From Closterium sp. Naga37s-1 (taxonomy: Eukaryota > Streptophyta > Zygnematophyceae > Desmidiales > Closteriaceae), in assembly GCA_947471745.1 (NCBI GenBank), contig CANJKZ010000820.1, positions 131,501 through 195,500 on the forward strand: DNA of 64,000 nt, in the 5' to 3' direction. Position 1 is the stretch's first letter. Each line of letters opens with the position of its first letter. This document shows positions 10,735 to 23,100 of the stretch, one piece after another. The notes beneath the pieces were generated by a model, which saw only the letters and a list, made by a program, of their open reading frames with translations, was not told the DNA's origin and ran no database searches. Position numbers and translations under genes: made by a program.

Positions 10735-12715
10735 CTTCGCCCAAGCGTGAACCTCTCCTCGCCCTCGCTCCTTTCCCTAGGTCCCACGCTTCCAATCTCT
10801 TTCGCCATCGCTTCCCCAGCTCGTCGCCTTCGCGACCTCAGCCCGTCGCCTTCGCCCCGCCCGTCGCCTTCGCTTTCCACGCCTGTCGCCTTCACTTCCC
10901 CTCCCCCGTCGCCTTCACTTCCCCTCCCCCGTCGCCTCACTTTCCCCCCCGTCGTCACCTTCACTTCCTCTCCGCCGTCGCCTTCACTTCTCCCCCACCC
11001 GTCGCGCTCATTTTCCCCCTCCCGTCGCCTTCCCCCGCCCGTCGCACTCGCTTTCCCCGCCCGTCACACTCGCTTCCCCGCCCGTCGCACTCGCTTCCCC
11101 GCCCGTCGCACTCGCTTCCCCCGCCCGTCGCACTCGCTTCCCCCGCCCGTCGCACTCGCTTCCCCCGCCCGTCGCTCTCGCCTCCCCCGCCCGTCGCACT
11201 CGCTTCCCCCGCCCGTCGCTCTCGCTTCCCCCGCCCGCCGCACTCGCTTCCCCTCCCGTCGTCACCTTCTCTTCCCCGCCAGTCGCACTCGCTTCCCGCC
11301 TGTCGCCTTCACTACCCCTCCCATTGCCGTTCACTCTCTCCTGCTCACGCTCTCCCCCCCGCTCACTCTCTTCCCCACCCTCACTCTCTTCTCTCCTGTA
11401 CACTCCCTTTCCCCCTGTTCTCACCCCTCTCTTTCCCCCTTCACTCAACCCTTTCCCCCTGCTCACTCTCCTCCCCCCTGCTCACTCCCTTCCCCCCTGC
11501 TCACTGCTCACTCTCTTCCCCCCCCCCCCCCCCTTACTCTCTTCTCCCGTGTGCACTCTCTTTCCCCCTGCTCACTCTTTCCCCCCCTGCTCACTCTCTC
11601 CCCCCCTGCTCACTCTCTCTCCCCCTGCTCACTCTCTTCCCCCCTGCTCACTCTCTTCCCCCCTGCTCACTGCTCACTCTCTCCCCCCCATACTCTCTTC
11701 TCCCCCGTGCACTCTCTTCTCCCCCCTTCGCTCTCTTCTCTCCTGTTCACTCCCATTCCCCCTGCTCACTCCCCCTGTCCTCACCCCACTTTCCCTCTTT
11801 CTCACCCATTTTCCCCCTTCTCGCTCTCTTTCCCCCTTTGCTCGCCACCTTTTTCCCGGCTCACTCCATTACTCCCACGCTCTCTCTCTCCCCCTCTGCT
11901 CACTCTATTTCCCCCTGCTTACTCTCTCCCCCCTTGCTCACTCTCTTTCCCCTCTGCTCACTCTCTCCCCCTCTGCTCACTCTCTTTCCCCCTGCTCACT
12001 CTCTCCCCCTCTGCTCTCTCTCTTTCCCCCTGCTCACTCTCTCCCCCTCTGCTCACTCTCTTTCTCCCTGCTCACTCTCTTTCCCCTCTGCTCACTCTCC
12101 CCCCCCTTGCTCACTCTCTTTCCCCTCTGCTCACGCTCTCCCCCTCTGCTCACTCTCTTTCCCCCTGCTCACTCTCTCCCCCTCTGCTCTCTCTCTTTCC
12201 CCCTGCTCACTCTCTCCCCCTCTGCTCGCTCTCTTTCCGCCTGCTCACTCTCTCCCCCTCTGCTCTCTCTCTTTCCCCCTGCTCACTCTCTCCCCCTCTG
12301 CTCGCTCTCTTTCCGCCTGCTCACTCTCTCCCCCTCTGCTCTCTCTCTTTCCCCCTGGACTCACTTATCTTTCCCCCCTGTTTACTCTATATTCCCCTTC
12401 GTTCAACCCTTTTTCCCCATAATCCCTCCCCCTGCTCACTCTATTTCCCCCTTTGCTCACCCCCTTCTCCTCCCTGCTCACTCTATTTTCCCCTTTGCTC
12501 ATCCCCTTCTCCTCCCTGCTCACTCTATTTCCCCCTTTGCTCACCCCCTTCTCCTCCCTGCTCACTCTATTTCCCCCTTTTCTCACCCCCTTCTCCCTGC
12601 TCACTCTATTTTCCCCTTTGCTCACCCCCTTCTCCTCCCTGCTCACTCTATTTCCCCCTTTTCTCACCCCCTTCTCCCCCCTACTGACTCTCTTTCCCCT
12701 TCGCTCACCCTTCTG
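10735..12715. repeat. 2-kb polypyrimidine (CT-rich) minisatellite tract
   Basis: The plus strand is almost pure C/T with sparse G and A. It consists first of degenerate units around cccgcccgtcgcactcgctt (10.8-11.3 kb) and then of units around tgctcactctctttccccc (11.4-12.7 kb) of roughly 17-20 bp. Long Pro/Ser/Leu open frames result from the composition and are not called as genes. The mirror-like polypurine/polypyrimidine composition is typical of sequences that can form triplex (H-DNA) structures. Confidence 0.9.
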
Positions 12716-13919
12716 CCCTGTCCCCACTCCTCCCATACATGCCCTTTGTACCTCCCACCTCCACCCCTCGCTCATTCGCCGTACCCCCTCTTCCCTCCCC
12801 ATTCTATCACAGAACCATGCTTGTACAGGTGCCCGGCACCATGGGTCCCAACAGGAGTGGGATGGAAAGTTACCACCCCCTAGGTTTGTGCATTGTGCCT
12901 CTATAATCCACTGTTGACAACTTTTATAAAAATATAACTTGCTTTGTTGCATTTCTTTGTCGTGGTCATGTGCATGGCTGCTCCAAAGCCCAGAGTGTTG
13001 TATGATTGTATCATGAAAAGCATCCACCATCATGGCATGGCATGGCATCGCTATTTGTACCACTATCACCCAACAGCAAAGACATCACAACTTCATGCAT
13101 GACAGACCTGCACAAACACGAACCACAAAATCTTCTGTGCCAAAAGTTGAAGCAGCGGGGAAGGATACAAAGCAATGCCAATGGAAGGGCAGGCAGGGAA
13201 CAAGAAACAAGCCCCTAGAATAAACAAACAAGGTAGGAGTGTACAGGCGTGGCAGGGTAGAAGGGTGCGGAGGAATGGTTGACGAGAGGAAGTGTGGAGG
13301 CTGAGAGGAAGGGAGGATGGCAGCGAGGGATGCAGGGAAAATAAGCATGCGCCGAGGGAGAAAATGAGCAAGGGAGACAAGGAGGAAGGGCGGAAGAGAG
13401 AAAGGGAGGGGGGAAGGAAGAAAGGGAGGATGGGAGGATGAGAGAACGGGAGGATGAGATGAAGGGAGGATGAGAGGAAGGGAGGATGAGCGCAAGGGCT
13501 GGAGGGTGGAAGGGTGGAAGGGGAGAAGGGGGGATGAGAGGATGTGAGGAATTCAAGTAGGGATAGGACAAGTGGGTGAGACGGAAAGGCGGACTGTAGG
13601 AAGCTCGGAAGGTGGCAGTTTGAAAAGAAGGTCGGCATGGTGGAAGAGAGGCACGAGGATGAAAGAAAGAGTGGGTGAGAGAGTGGTAGGGAGGAGGGAG
13701 ACTGGGAGGAGGGGCGGACGGGAGAAGTGGAGGGAAAGAGAGAGAAAGTCGATTTTTGAGTCGACTAAAAAATTGAAAGAAAGAGTGGGTGAGAGAGTGG
13801 TAGGGAGGAGGGAGACTGGGAGGAGGGGCGGACGGGAGAAGTGGAGGGAAAGAGAGAGAAAGAGAGGAGGGAGGAATGGAGAGTGGAAGGGCGGACAGGA
13901 GAAGGCGAATTAGCGGACG
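12716..13919. other. Gene-free stretch, purine-rich from about 13.25 kb
   Basis: 12716-13240 is ordinary sequence with no recognisable coding. From about 13250 to 13919 the plus strand becomes A/G-rich with imperfect gggaggatgagaggaa units. It includes a near-exact 86-bp duplication: 13660-13745 recurs at 13780-13865. Confidence 0.6.
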
Positions 13920-13947
13920 AGAGAGGAAGTCGGGACGGCTTCCTGCC

Positions 13948-14372
13948 CCCGCCACCCCCACTCCCCTGCCCCGCCTCCCCCACTCCCCTGCCCCGCCTCC
14001 CCCACTCCCCTGCCCCGCCTCCCCCACTCCCCTGCCCCGCCTCCCCCACTCCCCTGCCCCGCCTCCCCCACTCCCCTGCCCCGCCTCCCCCACTCCCCTG
14101 CCACGCCTCCCCCACTCCCCTGCCACGCCTCCCCCACTCCCCTGCCACGCCTCCCCCACTCCCCTGCCCCGCCTCCCCCACTCCCCTGCCCCGCCTCCCC
14201 CACTCCCCTGCCCCGCCTCCCCCACTCCCCTGCCCCGCCTCCCCCACTCCCCTGCCACGCCTCCCCCACTCCCCTGCCACTCCTCCCCCACTCCCCTGCC
14301 ACGCCTCCCCCACTCCCCTGCCACGCCTCCCCCACTCCCCTGCCACGCCTCCCCCACTCCCCTGCCCCGCCC
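13948..14372. repeat. 21-bp satellite, about 20 units
   Basis: The unit cccactcccctgccccgcct plus one c is repeated about 20 times, with a c/a variant (gccccgcc or gccacgcc) grouped in blocks. The period is a multiple of three, so all frames stay open and produce meaningless Pro-rich or Gly-rich translations. Confidence 0.95.
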
Positions 14373-14639
14373 CCCTTTCCCTTTGTGCACAGCGCTCCTC
14401 ACTTCCCGCCTGCACGCGCTGCCCCGGCTGTGCGCCCAGCATTCTCCTCCAATGCTGCAGCAGCACCTGCCATGCGAGCGGGGTTGGTGAAAGAGAGAGG
14501 AGGAGGCTGGTTCAAGCTTGCTGTGCTGCCATAGGGTTGTGTGGGGCACAGCGTGAGGGGCAGGACGTGTGCACCGCGGAGCATGCTCCTCGCCTCGCAC
14601 ACCCAGGCAGTGGGGAAGGGAGAGTCAGAGAGAAGGAAA

Positions 14640-15045
14640 GAAGGGTGCAAGGGTGGGGGGAAGCGTGGGTGACTGTGGGAGGGAGTGTAAGGGAGAGTGG
14701 GAGGAAGCGAGGGCGACGGTGGGAGGAAGCGTAGGCGATGAGAAAGGAAGAGTGGGGGAAGGTGGGGGAAAGCGTGAGCGACGGTGGGGGGAAGCGTGGG
14801 CGACGGTGGGGGGAAGCGTGGGCGACGGTGGGGTGAAGTGTGAGGGACAGTGGGAGGAAGCGTGGGCGACGGTGGGCGGAAGCGTGGGCGACGGTGGGGG
14901 GAAGCGTGGGCGACGGTGGGGGGAAGCGTGGGCGACGGTGGGGGGAAGCGTGGGCGACGGTGGGGGAAGCGATCGGGGACGGTGGGAGGAAGCGTGGGCG
15001 ACGGTGGGGGGAAGCGTGGGCGACGGTGAGGGGAAGCGATCGGGG
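14640..15045. repeat. 22-bp satellite, about 16 units
   Basis: The unit ggaagcgtgggcgacggtgg plus gg repeats with a 22-bp period and minor variants, strongest between 14780 and 15035. Because 22 is not a multiple of three, the translated repeat has a 22-residue period. No gene is supported. Confidence 0.93.
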
Positions 15046-15408
15046 ACATAAAAGTGCCGCCGTTGTGGGACACGACGACGTCGACGAGGAAGCGATGGGA
15101 GGGGAAAAGGGCGGACGGAAACGTAGGGCGAATGCGCCCTACAACTGGAGCTGAGGGCGTCGGAATGGGGTCATGACGGCAAGCAGGACAGGAAGTCACT
15201 GCAGGGCGGCGGGTAGTTGACTACCATGGAGAGGAAGGTGATGCATGCGGCAAACTGGCGTTTTGCGCGGTCGCGCAGGGGTTCGACGACGATGCAGAGT
15301 AAAAGGCGGGGCCATCGCACAGAATCTAGATTTTTTTGTGAACTAAGCTACAGCTCTATTGGCTTTCTGTTCTACCTCTGCTGGTAAAGTGGGAGTTCCT
15401 CGTACCAT

Positions 15409-15637
15409 ACGACCTGAATTACAAAAAAATCAAACTGTGCACAGCCGCAGCCGTTATCTCTTGTGGAGGGAGTGGTTGGGGCTCTCGCCAACCGAACCTG
15501 TGCTGCTCTACGACTCACTGTTTTTCTGCGGGAAGTCATCTGGTAACCGGAGAGGCTCGGGAGAAAAACTGTGGGCTCGGGAGGCAAACTGTGCACAGTT
15601 TGCCTTCCCTTTTTTGTAATTCAGGTCTTGGGCTTTA
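15409..15637. mobile_element. Short inverted-repeat (MITE-like) element with internal palindrome
   Basis: The left end (from 15409) reads GACCTGAATTACAAAAAA then CAAACTGTGCACAG. The right end, read in reverse from about 15628, gives GACCTGAATTACAAAAAA then GCAAACTGTGCACAG. The ends are therefore long interrupted inverted repeats around about 150 bp of unrelated interior. A perfect 24-bp palindrome spans 15582-15605. No coding capacity. No clear target-site duplication was seen, so the superfamily is not assigned. Confidence 0.6.
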
Positions 15638-15748
15638 ACTCATCACTTACGATACGGTATGCGACGCTTGCTCTCGTCGACGCTAAGTTTATTGCCACGC
15701 GACGTCGCCCTATCGCCGCCCTATCATTTATTGCCCTCAGTCGTCTTC

Positions 15749-18700
15749 ATGCCAGTTCAGACGCGATCGTCCTTTCGCAGGACCTCGCCTCCGGAGTCCC
15801 CGCAACTGCCATGCATCCCACCGCAAAAACCGCTCGCTGCCACGCGTCCAGCCACCAGCACCGACACCCCACTTGCTCGGCGTGCCTCTCTCGATGCCTA
15901 TCGTCTCACTTCGCCTCCGGTTTCCCGTAAATCGCGCTCCTCGATACGACAGCCAACTCGCTCCGCTCGCAACGCCTCTAGCAGTGCCCGCACGAGCTCT
16001 GCCGGACCTCTGACTCCGATTAGCGACATTGAGGATCTCGGGGGGGAGGTGCGACGTGGCGTGATGGGAGAAACACGTGACAGGGAGGGTGGGGAATCGG
16101 AGGCGCAAGAGTCGGAGCAGGCGAGTAGCGAGGAGGGGGAGTCTGATGAGTGCGAGGAGGGCGTGAATGACAAGGCAGCGACGCGACGGCGGAGATTAGC
16201 CGCGGGTACCGCGTCCCGGAGGAGCGGGGCCGTGAAGAGATTGAAGGCGGAGGCAGGAAGGGGAAGCGGGAGAAAGGCATCGAAAGAGGAGTTGGAGATT
16301 AAGTACGGGTTCAGCGACGAGGAGGTCGTCGCGGCGCGATCCGCATTGATGGAATGGTACGATGTGAATAAGCGTGACCTGCCGTGGCGAGCGGCCGCAG
16401 GGAACGAGAGGGCGCAGCAGATGGAAGAGGGGCGCAACGATATCAAGGAGGCGCGGGAGGCAGGGGGGGAGGAGCGCGGGGAGCAGGAGGCGCAGGAGGC
16501 GGGGGAGGTGCGGGAGGAGCGGGAGGAGCGGAGGGCGTACGGCGTGTGGGTGAGCGAGGTGATGCTGCAGCAGACGCGCGTGGGCGTGGTGGAGCCCTAC
16601 TTCCGCCGCTGGCTGGCGCGCTGGCCCTCCCTGCCCTCCCTCGCCGCTACCTCCCTCGAGGTCCCTCCCCCTCCGCCCGCCGCCCCCCTCCCTCCGCTCC
16701 CTCCGTCTCCTTGTCTGTCTTGTGTCCCCATGCCCCACCTGCCGTGTGCACTCCACTCACGCCCACTGCCGCCTGCCATGCCACATGCCACCCACTCCCC
16801 CACTCCCGTGTGTGCGTGCGCTCCATAGTTGCGTCTCCTCGCCTCGCCTCCCCTTTTCCCGACCCCATCTCCACAGGAGGTGAACAGCATGTGGGCGGGA
16901 TTGGGCTACTACCGCCGCGCCAAGTACCTGCTGCAGGTGCACCCACGTGCGGCCTTGCTTTGTGGATTCTTGGATCAACGACACTACCAGGATTATGCGT
17001 GCATTCCCAGCCATAGCTGCCAGGTGCACACACATTCGCCCATACTTCACGCGCACATACAGCAGCACACTAACTTGGCCTTTGTTACTGCCAGGTGCGT
17101 GAGCCCCGCTCCCTTTGTCTCTGTCTTTCTCTCCCCTCCCGCTCGTCCTCCTGCCCTCTGCTCGCCCTCTGGCAGGGAGCGCAGCACATGGAGCAGCAGC
17201 ACGGGGGGCGCATGCCACGCACGGCCAGGGAGCTGCAGGCAGTGCCGGGCATCGGCCCCTACACCGCCGCTGCCGTCGCCTCCATCGCCTTCCGCCAGGT
17301 CTGCTGACTTGCCAAGGGGCAGGGGGCGGGGGGGCCTGGGGGGGATGGGTAAGCAGGGAGGGTGAGGGTTTGCGGGGCATTTGGGGTTGCAGCGTTCCTA
17401 ATATTGTATCCTAAGGGCATCTGTTGGATCGGAGTGATGAAAACAAAGAGACAGATTGGGGCGGGGTGTTGAAACATGTGTGGGGCTCGGTGAAGGTTGT
17501 GGGTTTAGGGACGTTGGTGGGTGGGAGCAGTGAGCTCTCATCTCTGCACCACCATCCCGTGCACCTACTCCTCACGCCTCTTACCCACCACCCCTCCCGC
17601 GTATTCCTGCATGCAACCACCCCTCCTTCCCTCCCCTCTCCTCCCCCCCCTCCCCAGCCAGTGGCAGCGGTGGATGGCAATGTGATGCGCATCATGGCGC
17701 GCCTGAGAGCCGTGCCGCTGCCCATGCATGAGAGCGCCGCCACCTCCCTCTTCTCCCACCTCGCCTCGCAACTGCTGCACTCCGCACGCCCTGGGGACTT
17801 CAACCAGGTGGGCTGTTAGAGCAGGCAGGCAGGAATGGCTACGCTTTCATGCCTCCACACAGACAGTCCTCGTCTGGATGATCTGCATCGCGCCATTCTG
17901 ATTTTGACCCTGACCCTTTGCTGCATATCACAATGCATTTCTTCCGCTTCTTGCCACTCCCCCCCACCCACTCACGCCCTCCCACTCACCCATTCACTCT
18001 CACCCCCTCCATCTGGAACCCACCAACCCCCCAGGCGCTGATGGACCTGGGCTCCCTCGTGTGCTCGCCCTCCTCCCCCTCCTGCTCCTCCTGCCCCCTC
18101 TCTCCCCACTGCCGCGCCCTCGCACTGCAGCAGCAGGGGGCATGCAGGGGGGAGGGGAGTGAGGGACGAGAGGGCGAGGGGTTAGTGAGAGTGACGGACT
18201 TCCCTGTGCGCAAGGCCAAGGCAGCTCCCAGGGAGGAGTGGGTGGCCGTGTGTGTGGTGGAGAGGAGAGGTGCGGGGGCGCCAGCACTGGCAGCATCGCA
18301 AGCATTAAAGGCATCAGCAGGTGTCTCGGCCAGGAAAGGCAGGCGCGCACATGGCAGCACCAGCAGCAAACAATCCAGCAGCGAGGAACCTTCTCAGTAC
18401 CTTCTGGTGCAGCGCCCGCCTACAGGACTGCTGGCAGGGCTGTGGGAGTTTCCCTCTCTGGTGATGACCTCGGGCACAGGCAGGCCAGCAGAGGCGCAAA
18501 GGAGGCAGGCTGTGAAGCAGCTGCTGGGACAGATGCTTCCCTGTGTGACTATAGAGGGGTCAGGACAGCTCAGCTCGGATGGGAGAATGCTGCAGGCGGG
18601 GGAGAATGAGGTGGCAGGAAGCAAGTGGCGTGTGATAGAGAAGCAGGATGTGGGCGAGACATTGCATATTTTTTCCCACATACACCAGCGTATGCTAGTC

Positions 18701-19046
18701 GAGAGAATTGTGATTGTAGAGGGAGTAGAGGCAGGAGATCCGGTTACCTGGGATTGCAACACAGGAAATGCAGCGGCTATATCGAAAGGGGCGCAAGATG
18801 GTTGCCAGGACAGCAATGAAGATACTTACTTACTAACTGACCATCAGCAATGGTGTTGGCGTAGTGAGGCAGAAATTAAGAAATTGGGTCTATCGAGTGG
18901 TGTCAGAAAGGTGAGTATGTCATTTTCTTTTTTTCTCCGTTTTCCCTTATCTGGTTACGAAAGAGCCAACTTCCTGAGTTTTCTTCTCCCATGTTATCTT
19001 CTAATTTGTGAAGGTGTGGGATATGCTTCAAGCTTATACGCTATGA
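15749..19046 (+). CDS. MUTYH: MutY/MUTYH adenine DNA glycosylase
   Basis: Six exons: 15749..16660, 16877..16936, 17176..17298, 17658..17807, 18035..18910 and 19014..19046, 718 codons including stop. An in-frame ATG at 15659 would add 30 residues and give a more transit-like N-terminus. The protein removes adenine opposite 8-oxoguanine in base-excision repair. Visible features are WVSEVMLQQTRV with the catalytic Glu, the helix-hairpin-helix PGIGPYTAAAVASIAF, the catalytic Asp in AAVDGNV, and the 4Fe-4S ligands in CSPSSPSCSSCPLSPHC (C-x6-C-x2-C-x5-C). The C-terminal NUDIX-like 8-oxoG recognition domain contains GLLAGLWEFPSL. Oddities are a basic/acidic N-terminal extension of about 190 residues and an insertion of about 45 Glu/Ala-rich residues between DLPWR and YGVWVSEV. 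The last exon has only 11 codons, but its GVRK-VWDM junction matches the family's usual C-terminus. Confidence 0.95.
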
Positions 19047-19090
19047 GCCCACCGGTCTTCTAACGCGGTGGCTTGAAATGAGGCTCTTCC

Positions 19091-19096
19091 AATAAA
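19091..19096 (+). promoter_or_regulatory. Possible polyadenylation signal of MutY gene
   Basis: AATAAA lies 45 bp after the MutY stop codon. Position and sequence fit a polyadenylation signal, although plant-lineage genes often use degenerate signals. Confidence 0.4.
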
Positions 19097-20140
19097 CCGG
19101 CTCATCATTTCGGGCAGTTTCGAGTGGTTCTGGTTGTGGTCCACGTGTATGATGGATAACAACCATGGAATTCAGCAAATTGTGGATATTTTTATTAATG
19201 ATGCGCAACTCACACGATTCGTTACGACCAATCAAGGAAGAACGGGAAATCTTCTCGACAACCGTGGATGATAGCAAATTTGTCTCTTTGTCGTGTGGTA
19301 CAGATGCGAAAGCTGCCAGCTGGCGAGCAGTTTGGATATAGTCCCTTTCGGCCAAACCACCCCAGCTCCGTGGGTGAAACAAAAAACTGTCGAGCCAAAC
19401 ATGATCAGAGACATGATCACACCCGGCAACAAAGACCTCCCTCCAACGGAACAAAAATTGTTTGAAAGAGTTATCCATGGGTGCTGGTTCAAAAGAATGG
19501 CCGTGGTTCGTTTTGTTTCCTGTAGTGTACCATTCTCACGGGAGGTGTGACTTGGTGGAAGAAAAATGTGGTGATGGAGCAAAGCAGATATTCATCATAC
19601 TGTACATTTTCAAGGGCTGCCTGCCGCACCGCTTCCTTGCCTGCCATTCCTGCCCTGCCAGTTTCCCCCCTAGCCGCATCCCCGCCATTCATCGCATGCA
19701 CGCCTGCATCCCCCCATCCCCTTCACACAAATCCGCCATCCAGTTGTGAGTGAGGGTGAATGAATGGACTGCTTGGTTGGCTATCCAGATGCCCTTTCCG
19801 TTTTTCCCTACCACCGTACTCCACCGCTTCTCATCCTTCTGCATTTCTATCCAGCCCCTGTCGTGATGTGAAGCAACCGCACCGCATCACAGCCTCACTC
19901 ACAGCCTTCCTCCAGCCGATCCAGAACAGTAGACAAACCCATTTCCGCCATTAGCAGGTTACTTTTCTTCCTCGCCACTATCCACTCCATCTGATCCCTT
20001 CATCCCTTTCCCCTCTGTGTGCTGTCAGCACACCAAGGAGCAGTGTCACTGGCTCCTGCCCAGCCGAGTCCTCTCCTTCCCACTTGCAACGGCTGTCCGC
20101 GCCGATTACCAGTCATTCGCCGTTATTCGCGCACTCCGCC
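19097..20140. other. Intergenic region between MutY and the GAF/PAS gene
   Basis: No coding, RNA or repeat structure recognised. Sequence is of mixed composition. The last few hundred bases should contain the promoter and 5' UTR of the next plus-strand gene. Confidence 0.5.
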
Positions 20141-23100
20141 ATGGCGCCCAGTTTCGGCCGTCCCTGGTTCGCCATTTTCAACACGAATCCCGTGCAGGCC
20201 AAAGAAGAGAAGGCCCCGATGCCGCCGTCGATCGATTTTCAGCCGTCGATTCGCGTTAGCCAGTTCGGCGGGAAGAGCCAGCGGCAGCTCGCAGGGGTCT
20301 CCAGCAGCCCGCTCGTGCAGGACCACGTCGCCGCCGTCGCAATGCGCGCCCGCCTCGAAATGCGCAAGGGACTGCCGCAGAGCACCGTGCGCCTCCTCGA
20401 TCCTCCGACGATGTCGCTGTCAAGCTCCGCCCCCCGAACCAGTCTTCCGCCGGCGGCTTCCGCCACACTAACCCCCCCGCTCAGCGCCAACACTGAAGCC
20501 GTTTCCGGAAATTCAAGCGCTACCAGTCAAAATACTTCCGCCATTTCACCGGAACCTGTTGGGATGAGAAAAAATCCTTCCGCCAACCCTCCGCCGCTAA
20601 CAATCCCCCCGCTCGCGCCGAGCCTCTCCGCGCCCATCACCCCCCACGGCACGACCGCCATGCAGCCGCCCCACACGCCTGGATCGACGGTGGCAGCTCG
20701 GGCAACCGCAATCGCGCCAATGACGGCGGAATCAGATCTGGTGGCGGCGCCGCTCAAGGTGGCGGCGCAGTGGAGCCGAGAGGAGTGGCTGCTCGTGGTC
20801 CGCGCCGTGGAGGGCGGCGCGACAAGGTGCTTGAAATGCCCGAAGCAGTCCGATTCCATGGCCGCCGCAACACACGGCGCCATCCATCTCATCCAAAGCC
20901 TTAAAACGACAACTGCCGCTTCGACGCCAGGTGTGAACCCGGCCTCGAATCCAGGCTCGGCGAAAGGCTCGGGATCCGGTCCGGAGCAGTTTTCATGCCC
21001 TGCCGCTCCCGCGGCAGTCGTCCCGAGAGTGGAGATTCCCTCCTCGCCGTCGCGGCGTAATCTGTTCTACACCACATCATCAGGGTCATCTGATGACACC
21101 ACATTCGTCGATGATTCCGCCACGCTGGCGAGTCGAACCTCCACCGGCTCCGCGTCGAATTCCGATGACGACAACACCGTCAACGTCGCGACGCGATACG
21201 GCAGCTACAGCAGTTTCAACAACAGCAGCAACAAGGGCGCTACGACCGCTCAGGCGCCGTCCACGTTCATGCTTCCGAGCCCCTCCGGTTGCCCCCGCAC
21301 GCCCTTCTCGCATCTCATGCCCCCGCCGCCCGCGAACCAGCTAGCCGTCTCTTCCCGCGGCTTGCCGGCCGGCAGCATGATCTTGCCCAGCCGAACCGAC
21401 GCGTCGGAGGAGCTCCCAGCGTGTCCGTTCCTCGGCCACTCCGCGCGCTACAGCAGCTACGAGACAAAAGACGCCGGCCGCGCGGCCGAGCCTCCCTCAC
21501 CGGCAGTCCCGCGGACGATGCCGTTCAGCGCCATGACGACGCGCCGCAGCGCCGACGCGTCTCTCCCAGTGCGATCCGCGACGGCGGGATCGGTAAGCGC
21601 AGCCGGCGCGCGCGGAACGATGAGCGGAGCGAGCATGGGGATGAGCGCGAGCGGCGTGCAGGTGGACGCGATGAATCGCAAGCTGCTGACGGTGATCACC
21701 AAGACGCACGAGATCTTCTCGCGAGACCTCACGCCCAACGGCTCTCAGGTCGCCGATTACCTGCTCTCGCAGCTGCTGGAGCTCACCCAATCCGAGTCGG
21801 GCTTCATCGCGAGCGCGCTGAAGCGCGCCGATGGGTCGCTGTACCTCAAGACGCACTCGATTACGAACCTCGCGTGGAACCGCGACCTGCGCGCGTGGTA
21901 CACGGATAACGCGCCGAAAGGGCTCGTGTTCGGCAATCTCAAGACTATCTTCGGGCGCGTCGTGACGTCCGCTGACGTCGTCATCAGCAACGACGTGCCC
22001 AACGATCCGCGCGCGTCGGGACAAGGCGTGCCGCCCGGGCACCCGGTGATGCGTAGCTTCCTGGGCGTTCCCTTGTTTTCCGGGCCAGACCTGGTGGGAA
22101 TCTACGCGGTGTCGAACCGCGAAGGGGGCTATAACGAGGGGCTGCTGATGAGCATCCAGCCCGTGACTAAAACGGTGGCGCAGGTGGTGGTGGGCGTGCA
22201 GCAGCGGCGCAAGAAGTGGGAGGCGGAGGAGCGACTCAACGACATGCTCGAGGTGAGGGCTCCGCGGAGGTGCTGTGCGCGCATGTGCGGGATGGGAGGG
22301 GGAAGGCGGAGGGAGGACAAATAGCCGCTTGATTGTTTGCTCTTGTCCGCATCGTTTCCAGCCAAACAGCCATCCGCTCAACTCAAATCCCGAGTTTTTC
22401 CCATCTCCCCACTCCCCTCCTCCACTGATTCAATGACCTACCAGGCGACACAGCATGCAATGGTGGCGGTGTCGGCGGACGGCAAGCTCACGTGCGCCAA
22501 CCGTGCAGCACGCATGCTCTTTGCCCTGGAGAGCAGCACGGAGGGCGACGGCGATGGGACAGGTGGCAAGCTGCTATTGGGGCTGACTCTTGCGGATGTG
22601 TTGGTCAGCATCGATGGCAATGATGACTACATGCAGCGAGGTAGGTTTGCTGCCCATTCCAGCTGTGCAGCACGCCCCTCCCTCTTCTGCCAACGCCCCC
22701 CCTCTCTTGCCCCGACACAACCCCCTCTTGCTCTAACACTGTGTGCTCCAAGTGCCCTCCTGTGCCTCTTGTCTGTGACCGCTCTTGTACTTCCCAATAC
22801 CCTTGGCCAATCACTCTGCTTCACCTCATTCCACCCTGTGTTATCAACTGCAGGCCTGGATGCTTTCGCTGAGGAGTCACTTTATGAGTGGTCGGCCGAG
22901 GGACGGCAGCACCGGCCGCACGGTGAAGAGGATGAAGGCGCGACCGAAGCAGCTGGTAGCATGGCCTTAAGAATCACCGTGGCACGTGGCTCATCCAGTG
23001 ACGTGAAATTCGTGGTCACTGCCAGGGAGGCTGATGCAGGGCACGGGAGACACGCAGGGGAGGAGGCTGGTGGTGGCAGAAACGAGTCGCAGCACAGTCG

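Noticed and set aside
10729-12883. Pro/Ser/Leu-rich frames of 519 and 652 codons
   Set aside because: Composition artefacts of the CT-rich minisatellite, overlapping in several frames with no conserved domain.
13765-14734. Gly-rich and Pro-rich frames over the 21-bp satellite
   Set aside because: Same reason: stop-free periodic unit, open in several frames.
20141-22252. Phytochrome identity for the GAF protein
   Set aside because: No PHY domain, no lyase-type chromophore Cys context and no kinase-like module were seen.
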